Shown here one piece after another: positions 16,778 to 24,952 of a DNA stretch of 64,000 bases (position 1 is its first letter; each line of letters starts with the position of its first letter). Made by a program: the position numbers and the translations under genes. The notes under the pieces are model-generated. The model had not been told where the DNA came from, did no database searches, and saw only the letters and a program-made list of their open reading frames with translations. Source of the stretch: CAZAQV01 sp964487255 (GTDB taxonomy: Bacteria > Myxococcota_A > Polyangia > Polyangiales > CAZAQV01); NCBI GenBank assembly GCA_964487255.1, contig CAZAQV010000021.1, positions 1 to 64,000 on the forward strand. The letters are read 5' to 3'.

Positions 16778-18196
16778 TCAGTCCAGATGTTGCGCTCGCG
16801 CCACGATACCGCCTGCGCAGAAGATTCGGACGATCGGGTCGGGGTCCGAGAGACAGGCTCTGGCTTTTGAGACTAGGCCCGCGTCCGCCGCCAAGGACCT
16901 GGCCGCTGTCCGCCGCGCCGTGGTGTCCGGCGCCAACTCTGGCGAAACACACCTGCCCAGCATTTCCGCGCCCAGCTGGCCGAGTGCCCCCTCTCCTTGC
17001 TGGGCCAGCAGCGCCGCAGCCTGCACGCCTGGTACATCACAGCGATCGAGCAGCACTTGAAGCTCTGAAAATGCACGCGGGCGCGCAGGCTCATCTTCGA
17101 GCAGCACGCGAGCGAGCTGCAGCCGTAGGTCGCGCTCGCTTGCAGGTAGACGCGCGAGCAGCTCAGAAACGAAATGGCGCAATGGCAAACCGGGTTCGAC
17201 CAGGATGAGCGCGACCGCGGCCTGCGCGCGAAGGTCGCGCTCGCCGCTCTCAAGCAGTACGCGCTGCAAATATTCCACCGCCGCGATAGGCGAGGTCTGC
17301 AGGTGCGTCTCGAGTGGGTCGCGTCGCGATAGAACTTGTGCGGCCGCAACCCCCATACTCGACGGCGGCCAAACCAGCTGCGCCGCGAGGAGGCGAAGGA
17401 GGGCCTGATCGGTCGCGAGGTCGTTGTGGCTGGAGAGGATACGCAGCGTTTCGAGTCTCACCAAGGGATCGGCGTCTGCAAAGAGCGCAAACATGACGCC
17501 TCGGTCCTCGCCTGCGCGATCGAGCACTTTGACGGCTGCCCTCCGCACATGAACGTTGGTGTCATGGATGGCCTTCTGGGCCACTGACAGCATCCAGGCC
17601 TGCGGTTCCATCCCACCAAGTCGACGCAATGCCGCAGCGCGCACTGTGGGCTCGGCAGAGCGCAGCGCTCGCTCCAGCACCGCACGGTCGCCAGCCCGCG
17701 CGTGTCGTAACGAAATCCGTTGGATGGCCGGCTCATTCGACGCAAGGTAGGCCCAAATGAGGTTTTGGAGCACGCGCCTTTGTCCTTGCTCTTTTACACC
17801 CGACACGAGCGCATCGGCCACCTGAAGCTGGGCGAGCCCGGGCTCCAACTCAGGCAGCAGCCCGCGAAGCGTCACCCGTCCACGGCTACCCGCCATCCGA
17901 AGCTGGACCACAGCAGCGTCTTGCAGCCGCCGGTCGCCACTTTGGATGCTCTGTCGGAGCAACAAGACTGCAAGTTCAACGACCACTTCGGGGTCGTGAC
18001 CTTCGCGCTCGGCCGCCTCGTCGTAAGTGCGCAGCGCCACATCGAAGCGACCGCGGTCGAGGGCGTCTCGAAGCGGCGCCCACGCACCACCAGAGCACGC
18101 GAAAAGGTGAGCAATCACCATTACTAAAGTGATCCGACTCGCGCACTGACGTAGGCTGCGGTACCCCCACTGACCGGTCCGAACCGGACGAGCCAT
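16778..18196 (-). CDS. HEAT-repeat lipoprotein
   Basis: 472 aa from the ATG at 18196. Arg-rich N-terminus, hydrophobic ITLVMVIAHLFAC with a lipobox-like end, then repeated helix pairs such as AVLERALRSAEPTVRAAALRRLGG and HVRRAAVKVLDRAGE, typical HEAT/PBS-lyase repeats that mediate protein contacts. The ATG overlaps the start of the divergent transporter gene by 2 nt, leaving no room for separate promoters; a later ATG (MVIAHLFAC, about 18121) would avoid this but gives a very short signal. The frame is open to 18346, which I reject because it lies inside the transporter gene. Confidence 0.65.
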   Translation of the reverse strand: MARPVRTGQWGYRSLRQCASRITLVMVIAHLFACSGGAWAPLRDALDRGRFDVALRTYDEAAEREGHDPEVVVELAVLLLRQSIQSGDRRLQDAAVVQLRMAGSRGRVTLRGLLPELEPGLAQLQVADALVSGVKEQGQRRVLQNLIWAYLASNEPAIQRISLRHARAGDRAVLERALRSAEPTVRAAALRRLGGMEPQAWMLSVAQKAIHDTNVHVRRAAVKVLDRAGEDRGVMFALFADADPLVRLETLRILSSHNDLATDQALLRLLAAQLVWPPSSMGVAAAQVLSRRDPLETHLQTSPIAAVEYLQRVLLESGERDLRAQAAVALILVEPGLPLRHFVSELLARLPASERDLRLQLARVLLEDEPARPRAFSELQVLLDRCDVPGVQAAALLAQQGEGALGQLGAEMLGRCVSPELAPDTTARRTAARSLAADAGLVSKARACLSDPDPIVRIFCAGGIVARAQHLD

Positions 18197-20516
18197 GAAC
18201 ACAGACGAATCCCCCTTCGCGACCGTCGACAGGTCGCCACGCCCAGACGAACCCAGCGGACGCTTCGGTACGTTCGGCGGTGTATTCACGCCCAGCGTGC
18301 TCACCATCTTGGGAGTCGTGATGTACATGCGCTTGGGCTTTGTCACCGGTCAGGCAGGCCTTGGTCAAGCCCTGCTCATTATTGCGGTAGCACACATGAT
18401 CTCGCTCGCGACCGGCCTTTCTGTGGCAAGCATCGCGACAGACCGTAAAGTCGGGGCGGGCGGCGCCTACTATATGATCAGTCGCTCGCTGGGCGCGCCC
18501 GCAGGCGCAGCGATCGGCCTGCCCCTCTTCTTTGCCCAGGCGATTAGCGTCACGTTTTACATTGTCGGCTTCGTCGAGTCGCTCAGCCTACTCGCTCCCG
18601 TGCTTAAGAACCCGCTTTGGTTCTTTGCCGTAGGCACGGGTGTCAACCTGACGATTACCCTGCTCTCGATGAAAAGTGCCGAACTCGCAATTCGCACGCA
18701 ATACATCGTCATGGCCGCCATCGGTCTCTCGATCATTTCGTTCTTCACAGGCACGACCAGCGATTTCGGTCACGCCATTGAATGGACAAACCCAAGCGGC
18801 GAAAGTTTTGCGTCGATTTTCGCCGACTTCTTTCCAGCTGTCACCGGCATTATGGCCGGGGTCAGCATGTCCGGCGATCTCAAAGATCCGCGCAAGTCCT
18901 TACCCCGGGGCACGCTGATGGCGATCGGAACGGGTTTTGTCATCTACATGATCTTCCCCGTCTGGTTTGCGATGAACATGCGTAACGAAGATCTGATCGC
19001 CAACAAAGAGGCCGCGGTCTTCATGATCGCTTCGGTACCCGCCCTCATCTACGTGGGCGTATGGGGAGCCACGCTCTCAAGTGCCATCGGTAGCGTGCTT
19101 ACTGCGCCCCGTACGCTCCAAGCTCTGGCCGCCGACGGCGTTGCGCCCGGGGTGTTCGCGCGCGAGTACGGCCCTGGAAAAGAGCCTCGCATCGGCATTG
19201 CCCTGACCTTCGTCATGGCCGAAATCGCTCTTGTTTTCGGCAGCCTCGACGCCATCGCACCGGTGCTGACGATGTTCTTTTTGGCCACCTACGGCTTCAC
19301 CAATCTCGCCTGTGGCCTCCAGCGCTGGGCGTCGAGCCCAAGCTTTCGACCGACCTTTCGCCTGCCAGCACCGGTGTCGCTGCTCGGCGCGGTCGCCTGC
19401 TTCTATGTCATGAGCATCATCCATCTACCCGCCATGATGGGGGCGATGGTGTTCTCCGCCGCCATCTTCTTGTGGATGCAGGGCCGCGCGATCGAAACGA
19501 CCTACGGCGACGCGCGCCACGGCATCTGGTCGGCGATGGTCCGTTCGTCATTGCAACGCCTGCGACGGGCGCCCTTTCATCCGCTGAACTGGCGCCCCAA
19601 CCTCGTCATCTTGGGCGGCGACCCAGACAAACGCTCGCACTTACTACACTTGGGAAGCGCCGTCGTTCAAGACCGCGGACTCGTGACGTACTTTCAACTT
19701 CTTCGCGGAAAAATCGCGGCGCTGGCTGCACAACGAAAAACCGCGCTCGGCAAGGTCGAGCCGATGATCGAGCGCAAATTTCCCAACGTGTTCTTCCGCG
19801 TGGATATCGTCGACGACATCTACAAGGGCGCTGTCACGATTGCGCAGAGCTACGGCATGGGGAGCTTCGAGGCCAATACGGTGATGATCGGTTGGCCCAG
19901 AAAGCTCGAACGTGCCGAACCTTACGTGCGCATGCTGCGAGACATGACGAGCCTGGACCGGTCACTCCTGCTTGTGCGATACGACCCGGAGCTACGCTTT
20001 GGCAAACGCAAGAAGATTCAGGTCTGGTGGGGGGGCTTGCAGGGCAACGGAGGGCTGATGCTGCTGGTGTCCTTTCTCATCCGGGCGCATCACCGCTGGC
20101 GAGGGGCGGAGGTTTCCGTCATCACCATCGTTCGCAACGAACAGGAGCAGACGGAGGCCACGGCAAACCTCGAGCGTATTCTCAAGGAGTCACGCATTGA
20201 GGCACTTCCCCGGGTATTGCTGCGCGGCGAACGCAGTATTCCCAGCATCATGGAGGCCGAGGCCAAGGAGGCCGACCTCGCGATAGTCGGTTTCTCCTTG
20301 CCCGACGAAGTCGCGTCTTCCACGGATTTCTTCGAGCGGATGAACGGGATCCTTGATCGACTCCCCACCACCCTGCTAGTGCACAGCGCACGCGGGTTCG
20401 ACAGCGACCCATTGCTGTTCGATGCGCCGGCAGCTCGTCCGAGCGCCCCACCAAGCCCTCCCCAACAGGCCCAGATGAAAGCCCAACGCAACAGTGACCA
20501 AGAAGGAGCCGCATGA
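18195..20516 (+). CDS. SLC12-like cation-chloride/amino-acid permease
   Basis: 773 aa. TM1 region FGTFGGVFTPSVLTILGVVMYMRLGFVTGQAG and GGAYYMISRSLGAPAGAAIGLPLFFAQAISV match the SLC12 (Na-K-Cl cotransporter) branch of the APC superfamily; about 12 TMs fill residues 25-420. The C-terminal ~340 residues are soluble, with the layout of SLC12 C-terminal domains (VILGGDPDKRSHLLHLGSAV; EADLAIVGFSLPDE). Bacterial members are poorly characterised, so ion specificity is unknown. Its end overlaps the L,D-transpeptidase start (ATGA). Confidence 0.85.
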   Translation: MNTDESPFATVDRSPRPDEPSGRFGTFGGVFTPSVLTILGVVMYMRLGFVTGQAGLGQALLIIAVAHMISLATGLSVASIATDRKVGAGGAYYMISRSLGAPAGAAIGLPLFFAQAISVTFYIVGFVESLSLLAPVLKNPLWFFAVGTGVNLTITLLSMKSAELAIRTQYIVMAAIGLSIISFFTGTTSDFGHAIEWTNPSGESFASIFADFFPAVTGIMAGVSMSGDLKDPRKSLPRGTLMAIGTGFVIYMIFPVWFAMNMRNEDLIANKEAAVFMIASVPALIYVGVWGATLSSAIGSVLTAPRTLQALAADGVAPGVFAREYGPGKEPRIGIALTFVMAEIALVFGSLDAIAPVLTMFFLATYGFTNLACGLQRWASSPSFRPTFRLPAPVSLLGAVACFYVMSIIHLPAMMGAMVFSAAIFLWMQGRAIETTYGDARHGIWSAMVRSSLQRLRRAPFHPLNWRPNLVILGGDPDKRSHLLHLGSAVVQDRGLVTYFQLLRGKIAALAAQRKTALGKVEPMIERKFPNVFFRVDIVDDIYKGAVTIAQSYGMGSFEANTVMIGWPRKLERAEPYVRMLRDMTSLDRSLLLVRYDPELRFGKRKKIQVWWGGLQGNGGLMLLVSFLIRAHHRWRGAEVSVITIVRNEQEQTEATANLERILKESRIEALPRVLLRGERSIPSIMEAEAKEADLAIVGFSLPDEVASSTDFFERMNGILDRLPTTLLVHSARGFDSDPLLFDAPAARPSAPPSPPQQAQMKAQRNSDQEGAA

Positions 20517-21982
20517 GCCGGCGGGCCTGTTCGATGACAGTGTTGCTCGCGCTCGTCGCGAGCTGCTCTGAGGAGCCGCAAGCCAGCACCATCGTGCCCG
20601 ACACCACTGCTGCAGCTGCCAAACCATCCCGCGACCAGTCCGAAGCCGAGAAAAAGAAAGCCCAAGAGGCGTTTGATCGAGAATGGCCACTCCATGGTTT
20701 GGTCACAGGTGCTCAGCTGGTCGTGTACAAGGAGCCCGACAGCAGTTCGCCCGCCGTGGGCTACCTGCGTGTTGGCAATCGTATCCGCGCCAAAGACGAG
20801 CCACAAACAAAGACCGGCTGCGCCAGCGGCTGGTATCCGATCGCGCCCGGCATTGGCTGGGCATGCGCTGGGCAAGGCATCGAATTTGGCAAAGAGCCCC
20901 CGAACGCCGACTTCGAGGTGCCACCTCCCAACCGCGAAAAGGCGCTACCCTATCAATACTGGTACTCGACCGAGTCGATGGTCCCCGAGTACCACCGGCT
21001 TCCCAGCCGCGACGAGCAGCGGGCAGCACGCGACTTCGTAGCGCGCTATCGACAGATCGCCGAAAAGAGCGAGAAACGGGCAGCGATGTTCCTCGCGGGC
21101 GAACTTAAAGGCGAACCGACGAAGCCCGCCGTGGTCCACCGCTTCCTCGACCGCGGCTTCTACGTCGCGGGCATCGGTACCGAAACGCGCGCATTCCGAA
21201 ACTTCGTGCGCACCGTTCGCGGCCGCTACGTCAAGCAAGTGCGCATGGAGGAGCGCACCGGGTCGGAATTTTCTGGCGTTGCGCTCGATGCCGAGACCAA
21301 ACTGCCGGTCGTGTGGGCGGTGCGAACTTCGCGCCCGATGATTCGGCGCGACAAAGATGACGGCACAGTCAAGTTCGTCGATGACCAAGAAGCCGAAGTC
21401 TATGAGCGGCACGACCGCATCGAATCGTGGAAAGCCCGCGAAAACATTGGTGGTCACTACTACCACAAGTTCGAGCTCAAAGACGGCAGCGAACGCTACG
21501 TGCGTGACTGGTTCTTTGCGCTGGCGGAAAAAATCGAGCGCCCAAAGGACATCCGGGGTGACGCGGCATGGGTCCACGTGGACCTTTCCACGCAAACGCT
21601 TGTACTTTACGAAGGGGACAGTCCGACGTACGCAACGCTCGTATCAACCGGCATCGAAGGGCACGAAACGCCAACGGGTGTGTTCGAAATTGAGCGTAAG
21701 TACGTGGCTGACACGATGGCCGACCTCGGGAGCAACCTCGACGACCGCTATAGTATCGAGGATGTCCCGTGGACGCAGTACTTCAACAAGTCTATCGCGC
21801 TTCACGCGGCGTTCTGGCACACGCGCTTCGGCCTGCAGAAGTCGCACGGCTGCGTGAACTTGGCGCCCAAAGATGCGCTGCACATTTTTGAAGCTACGTC
21901 ACCCGAAGTGCCGCAAGGCTGGCTCGGCATCGTCACCGACCAAACGCCCTACAAGCCAAGCTACGTCTACGTCACCGATTAA
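20513..21982 (+). CDS. L,D-transpeptidase (YkuD) lipoprotein
   Basis: 489 aa. Lipobox LALVASC (Cys 18), then an SH3-like segment (about 55-110, LVVYKEPDSSSPAVGYLRVGNRIRAK), a long middle part, and a C-terminal YkuD domain: WVHVDLSTQTLVLYEGD, HETPTGVFEI, and the catalytic HAAFWHTRFGLQKSHGCVNL with the nucleophilic Cys in SHGC. The family makes 3-3 peptidoglycan crosslinks or attaches proteins to peptidoglycan. Translationally coupled to the transporter by a 4-nt overlap, an unusual partnership. Confidence 0.88.
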   Translation: MSRRACSMTVLLALVASCSEEPQASTIVPDTTAAAAKPSRDQSEAEKKKAQEAFDREWPLHGLVTGAQLVVYKEPDSSSPAVGYLRVGNRIRAKDEPQTKTGCASGWYPIAPGIGWACAGQGIEFGKEPPNADFEVPPPNREKALPYQYWYSTESMVPEYHRLPSRDEQRAARDFVARYRQIAEKSEKRAAMFLAGELKGEPTKPAVVHRFLDRGFYVAGIGTETRAFRNFVRTVRGRYVKQVRMEERTGSEFSGVALDAETKLPVVWAVRTSRPMIRRDKDDGTVKFVDDQEAEVYERHDRIESWKARENIGGHYYHKFELKDGSERYVRDWFFALAEKIERPKDIRGDAAWVHVDLSTQTLVLYEGDSPTYATLVSTGIEGHETPTGVFEIERKYVADTMADLGSNLDDRYSIEDVPWTQYFNKSIALHAAFWHTRFGLQKSHGCVNLAPKDALHIFEATSPEVPQGWLGIVTDQTPYKPSYVYVTD

Positions 21983-22027
21983 GCGCTTCACGACAATCGC
22001 ACGTTTCATGCGGTACACTTGCCTGGC

Positions 22028-22555
22028 ATGAAATCGGTTACCCGCATCTGTTTTGTTTGTCTTGGGAACATCTGCCGCTCCCCAACCGCCGAAGGGGTGA
22101 TGCAGTATCTGATCGATGCGCAAGGACTTGCGAGCCAGTTCGAACTCGATTCGGCCGGTACGGGTAGCTGGCACATCGGGGAACGTGCGGACGGACGAGC
22201 ACGAGCGGCGGCGGCTGCCCGAGGCATCGACCTGCAAAGCATCTCGCGCAAGGTCCGAATGGTTGATTTTGAAATGTTCGATTACCTCATCGCCATGGAT
22301 AGCAAGAACTTGCGCGATCTCATGGCCATGCGCGCCACGTGGAAACCTTCGAACGACAGCCGCCCGAAAGTCTTTGAGGCCAACGAGACCGGACTCGCCA
22401 AGCTCGCCATGCTGCGCACCTTCGACGCTGCGTCGCCGGACGGTGCCGAGGTCCCGGACCCTTACTATGGGGGCGATGGCGGTTTTCAGAAGGTCCTCGA
22501 TATTTGCGAACGCGGTTGCAGCGGCCTCCTCCAACACATTCGATCGCAACGCTAG
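22028..22555 (+). CDS. Low-molecular-weight protein tyrosine phosphatase
   Basis: 175 aa. P-loop CLGNICRS at about 11-18 with catalytic Cys and Arg, and the general-acid loop VPDPYYGGDGGF near the C-terminus, both diagnostic of the LMW-PTP family. It hydrolyses phosphotyrosine via a cysteinyl-phosphate intermediate; in bacteria such enzymes often regulate polysaccharide export or stress responses. Start chosen at the ATG (a TTG 9 nt upstream is possible). No tyrosine kinase gene is adjacent. Confidence 0.92.
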   Translation: MKSVTRICFVCLGNICRSPTAEGVMQYLIDAQGLASQFELDSAGTGSWHIGERADGRARAAAAARGIDLQSISRKVRMVDFEMFDYLIAMDSKNLRDLMAMRATWKPSNDSRPKVFEANETGLAKLAMLRTFDAASPDGAEVPDPYYGGDGGFQKVLDICERGCSGLLQHIRSQR

Positions 22556-22641
22556 CCCAGGAGCTGTGCTGCGATGCCTTCCCTTCGCACCCTCACCCGT
22601 CTCCGCAGCGTACCAGCATGCGTGATACACTTAGGCTCACC

Positions 22642-23043
22642 ATGAGGGATACGTCATTTCAGAGCAGCATGTGGCGCGCCATTCGGCCATACGCATTCAT
22701 CGCACTGCTTGGTTGTTCCCAGGCCGACCCGCAAACGAGTATTGTTCGCTACGGAAGCGAAGCGGGTCTTGACGCTACGCACAGCACGGACGCCGCTCAC
22801 CACCCCGAAACTGGCAGCCCGCTCGATGCCGCTCAGCATACCGAGTCTGGTAGTCCTATGGACGCCGATGCCAATCCTCTCCCTTCATGTAGCGATGGAA
22901 TCAAGAACCAAGGGGAAACCGCAGTCGATTGTGGTGGCCCAAACTGTAGTTCTTGCCCGCAAGGTGAATCTTGCGGTGACGTCGGCCAGGAATGCCCTGA
23001 GGGAACGGTCTGCATCGCCGGAAACTGTGAAGCTGATCCGTAG
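22642..23043 (+). CDS. Small Cys-rich lipoprotein with DG..N..ET..DCGG motif
   Basis: 133 aa from the ATG at 22642; ATGs at 22618 and 22669 are alternatives. Basic and hydrophobic start ending in FIALLGC (lipobox), an acidic/His/Thr low-complexity linker, then CSDGIKNQGETAVDCGG followed by C..C pairs. That motif recurs in many secreted myxobacterial proteins and probably forms a disulfide or metal-bound module. Function unknown; surface location inferred. Confidence 0.7.
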   Translation: MRDTSFQSSMWRAIRPYAFIALLGCSQADPQTSIVRYGSEAGLDATHSTDAAHHPETGSPLDAAQHTESGSPMDADANPLPSCSDGIKNQGETAVDCGGPNCSSCPQGESCGDVGQECPEGTVCIAGNCEADP

Positions 23044-23057
23044 CCGCCCTTGGGCTG

Positions 23058-23339
23058 TTAGAGGCCGTTCTTTGCGTAGTCGCGAATGAAGATTTGGCTG
23101 TCTCCGCTGAGTCTGACGGGTTGGTTCACCGTCGTGCCCAGGTCGTCGTAGATTTGCGTTTCGGGAACGCCCGTTGCATCGCGAATCGCGCGCGGACGCT
23201 CCAAGGTATGACCTATCGCACGCGTCCACTTGTCGGGATCGAGCTTCGCCGATCCACCGTAAGAGGTGGCGACAGCAACTTGATCGATCCCGGCGGGTTT
23301 TGCGACGTGCTCGTAGATCTCGTCGACAATGGCGGCCAC
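23058..23339 (-). CDS. Hypothetical protein, possibly a C-terminal remnant
   Basis: 93 aa beginning with GTG (VAAIVDEIYEH). An in-frame stop lies just upstream. The composition is protein-like (amphipathic helix, then ATSYGGSAKLDPDKWTRAIGH) but I recognise no family. It ends 15 nt from the stop of the convergent lipoprotein gene. It may be a complete small protein or the tail of a decayed longer gene; the 127 bp upstream hold nothing obviously coding. Confidence 0.4.
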   Translation of the reverse strand: MAAIVDEIYEHVAKPAGIDQVAVATSYGGSAKLDPDKWTRAIGHTLERPRAIRDATGVPETQIYDDLGTTVNQPVRLSGDSQIFIRDYAKNGL

Positions 23340-23466
23340 CGCGCGGGTTACTCATCCCCACCAGGCTCAAGCTCCAGCGACCGACGAAAGTGGAAGCTAA
23401 GCGTTGATCGCCCGCGAGCGGAGTGTGGGTTTGAACGGGCTGTCCTTCAGCCGATATACTCGAAGA

Positions 23467-24009
23467 ATGCTTAACGCGTACTCTTTGTCTTTGTTACTTC
23501 TCTTCGCGGCCGTGGTTTCCAGCGGTTGTAGCGACCTTCTTTCGTTCGACATCGATCGAAACATCGAAGAGCAAGTGGTCCAGGGCAGCCCTGTGGCCGC
23601 GCTCTTGCCCGACGACCTCGGGATCCCCATTCCACTTAACATCGACCTTGAGCAAGAGACCGAGGCGCGTGACACAGGTCCCGTTCAGAAAGTTTACCTC
23701 TCCCAGCTTGGCCTTCGTGTGACCTCAACGGAAGAGCCCGACGGCGACACTGACGATCTGTCCTTCATCAACGAAGCAAAAGTGTATGTCTCAAGTCGAC
23801 AAGCGGGCTCGACCTTGCCGCGTGTCCTGGTCGCTGAACTTTCGGGTGTACCCGACGGCGCTCGAAGTCTCGACTTCGAAGTAACCGGAGAGAACATCAA
23901 GGCTCATGTCGAGGAGGGCGCACAGATCGAAACCGAAGCCAGCGGAGAGGCCCCTCCCGACAACGTCAGCTACGACGGAACCTTCACCATCACCGTCGAA
24001 GTCTTATAG
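23467..24009 (+). CDS. Hypothetical lipoprotein
   Basis: 180 aa. Hydrophobic start LSLLLLFAAVVSSGC gives a lipobox with the Cys at about 21. The mature part is beta-rich and acidic (VYLSQLGLRVTSTEEPDGDTDDLSF; YDGTFTITVEVL), like an extracellular immunoglobulin-style fold. No named domain recognised. Preferred start is the ATG at 23467; the frame extends to 23404 without a signal peptide. Confidence 0.7.
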   Translation: MLNAYSLSLLLLFAAVVSSGCSDLLSFDIDRNIEEQVVQGSPVAALLPDDLGIPIPLNIDLEQETEARDTGPVQKVYLSQLGLRVTSTEEPDGDTDDLSFINEAKVYVSSRQAGSTLPRVLVAELSGVPDGARSLDFEVTGENIKAHVEEGAQIETEASGEAPPDNVSYDGTFTITVEVL

Positions 24010-24119
24010 CGTCGCTGAGCGTCGAGCCGCCCAGGCCACAAGACCTCACCTGAGCGTCGAGCCACCGACAAAGCAAGGCAGCGCAGACGACAACGCAGTA
24101 TCGCGCAGCAGATCGTGGT
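24010..24119. repeat. Degenerate copies of the intergenic repeat (left boxes)
   Basis: Two decayed left-half units, GCTGAGCGTCGAGCC (about 24015) and CCTGAGCGTCGAGCC followed by ACCGACAAAGCAAGG (about 24049), about 34 nt apart. They lie between the stops of two convergent genes, as do the copies at 12839 and 55736. Confidence 0.45.
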
Positions 24120-24728
24120 CTAGGTGCCGGTGGACTCGACGGCTTGTGCGAACGCTTGCCACCGCCGTGCCCGGTCGAGCTCCTGGGTTGCGCTATCGCG
24201 CGTCGCCTCCACGCACATATTGAACTGCTCGGTCGCCTCGGGCGAAGGCAAAGCCGCCCATAGACGCTGCGCGCGTTGGCGGTGATAGTGTGCCCAGGCT
24301 CGGCCGACAATCACCACGCCAGGCGTGTCGACGCGACGCTCAAAATCGAGCGGGAGGGGCAGGTATCGCTCGACCTGGCGCAGGTCCACGTTGGTCAAAA
24401 AGGCGTAGCGACGTACGTCGGACATGGTGCGCACAGGCAAGACTTCGCCGCGGTCGTAATCCACGCCGTAACGGCGCGCGTCGAGCACCAGATTGACCCG
24501 CAATGCATCGTCGTCGACGTCGAGGACAACCTCGCGCACAGGCTCTTCGATGCGCATTCTCTCGCGACCACGTTCCTGCACCGCGCTTTGTGAGAGCACC
24601 GAGATGGCCGCCCTCCAGCGCAGTTTTTCCGGGGAACGGCGCCGAACCTCACGCACCGCTCCCCGCATGAAACCAACCTTTTTGTAGTAGTTGACGGCAT
24701 CCGTAACGCGCGAGCCAGCAAAAGACAT
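24120..24728 (-). CDS. Hypothetical basic protein
   Basis: 202 aa, rich in Arg, no signal peptide or TM segment, so probably cytoplasmic. Visible segments include VNYYKKVGFMRGAVREVRRRSPEKLRWRAAISVL and VVLDVDDDALRVNLVLDARRYGVDYDRG; I recognise no domain. Start set at the ATG at 24728; the frame extends to 24806 through repeat-like sequence. The gene lies between repeat arrays on both sides. Confidence 0.6.
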   Translation of the reverse strand: MSFAGSRVTDAVNYYKKVGFMRGAVREVRRRSPEKLRWRAAISVLSQSAVQERGRERMRIEEPVREVVLDVDDDALRVNLVLDARRYGVDYDRGEVLPVRTMSDVRRYAFLTNVDLRQVERYLPLPLDFERRVDTPGVVIVGRAWAHYHRQRAQRLWAALPSPEATEQFNMCVEATRDSATQELDRARRWQAFAQAVESTGT

Positions 24729-24870
24729 ACGTAGGTTTTCCCAAAACCGCCCCCCAACGGTCAAAAAACCTGCAGGCCGAGCCCGTGATGAGCGAGCGCA
24801 GCCCATGATTGAGCTTGGTTCAGCCGTGCGTAGATCGCGAGCGCCCCTGGACCGAGCTGGCCGAGCGCGT

Positions 24871-24949
24871 GATGAACGTGCGTAGCCAAAGCAAGCCGAT
24901 TTGCTAACTGCAAATCGATGCTTGTGACGCGAAGCCGTGAAGAACCGGA
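24871..24949 (+). repeat. Complete intergenic hairpin repeat (type A reference copy)
   Basis: Left box GATGAACGTGCGTAGCC, then AAAGCAAGC, the hairpin CGATTTGC-TAACT-GCAAATCG (24897-24917), ATGCTTGTGACGCG, and right box GTGAAGAACCGGA. AAGC and GCTT on either side extend the stem. The right end is 6 nt from the stop of the FHA activator gene (24953-24955). A degenerate left box (GATGAGCGAGCGCAGCCC) lies at about 24786. Confidence 0.8.
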
Positions 24950-24952
24950 AAC

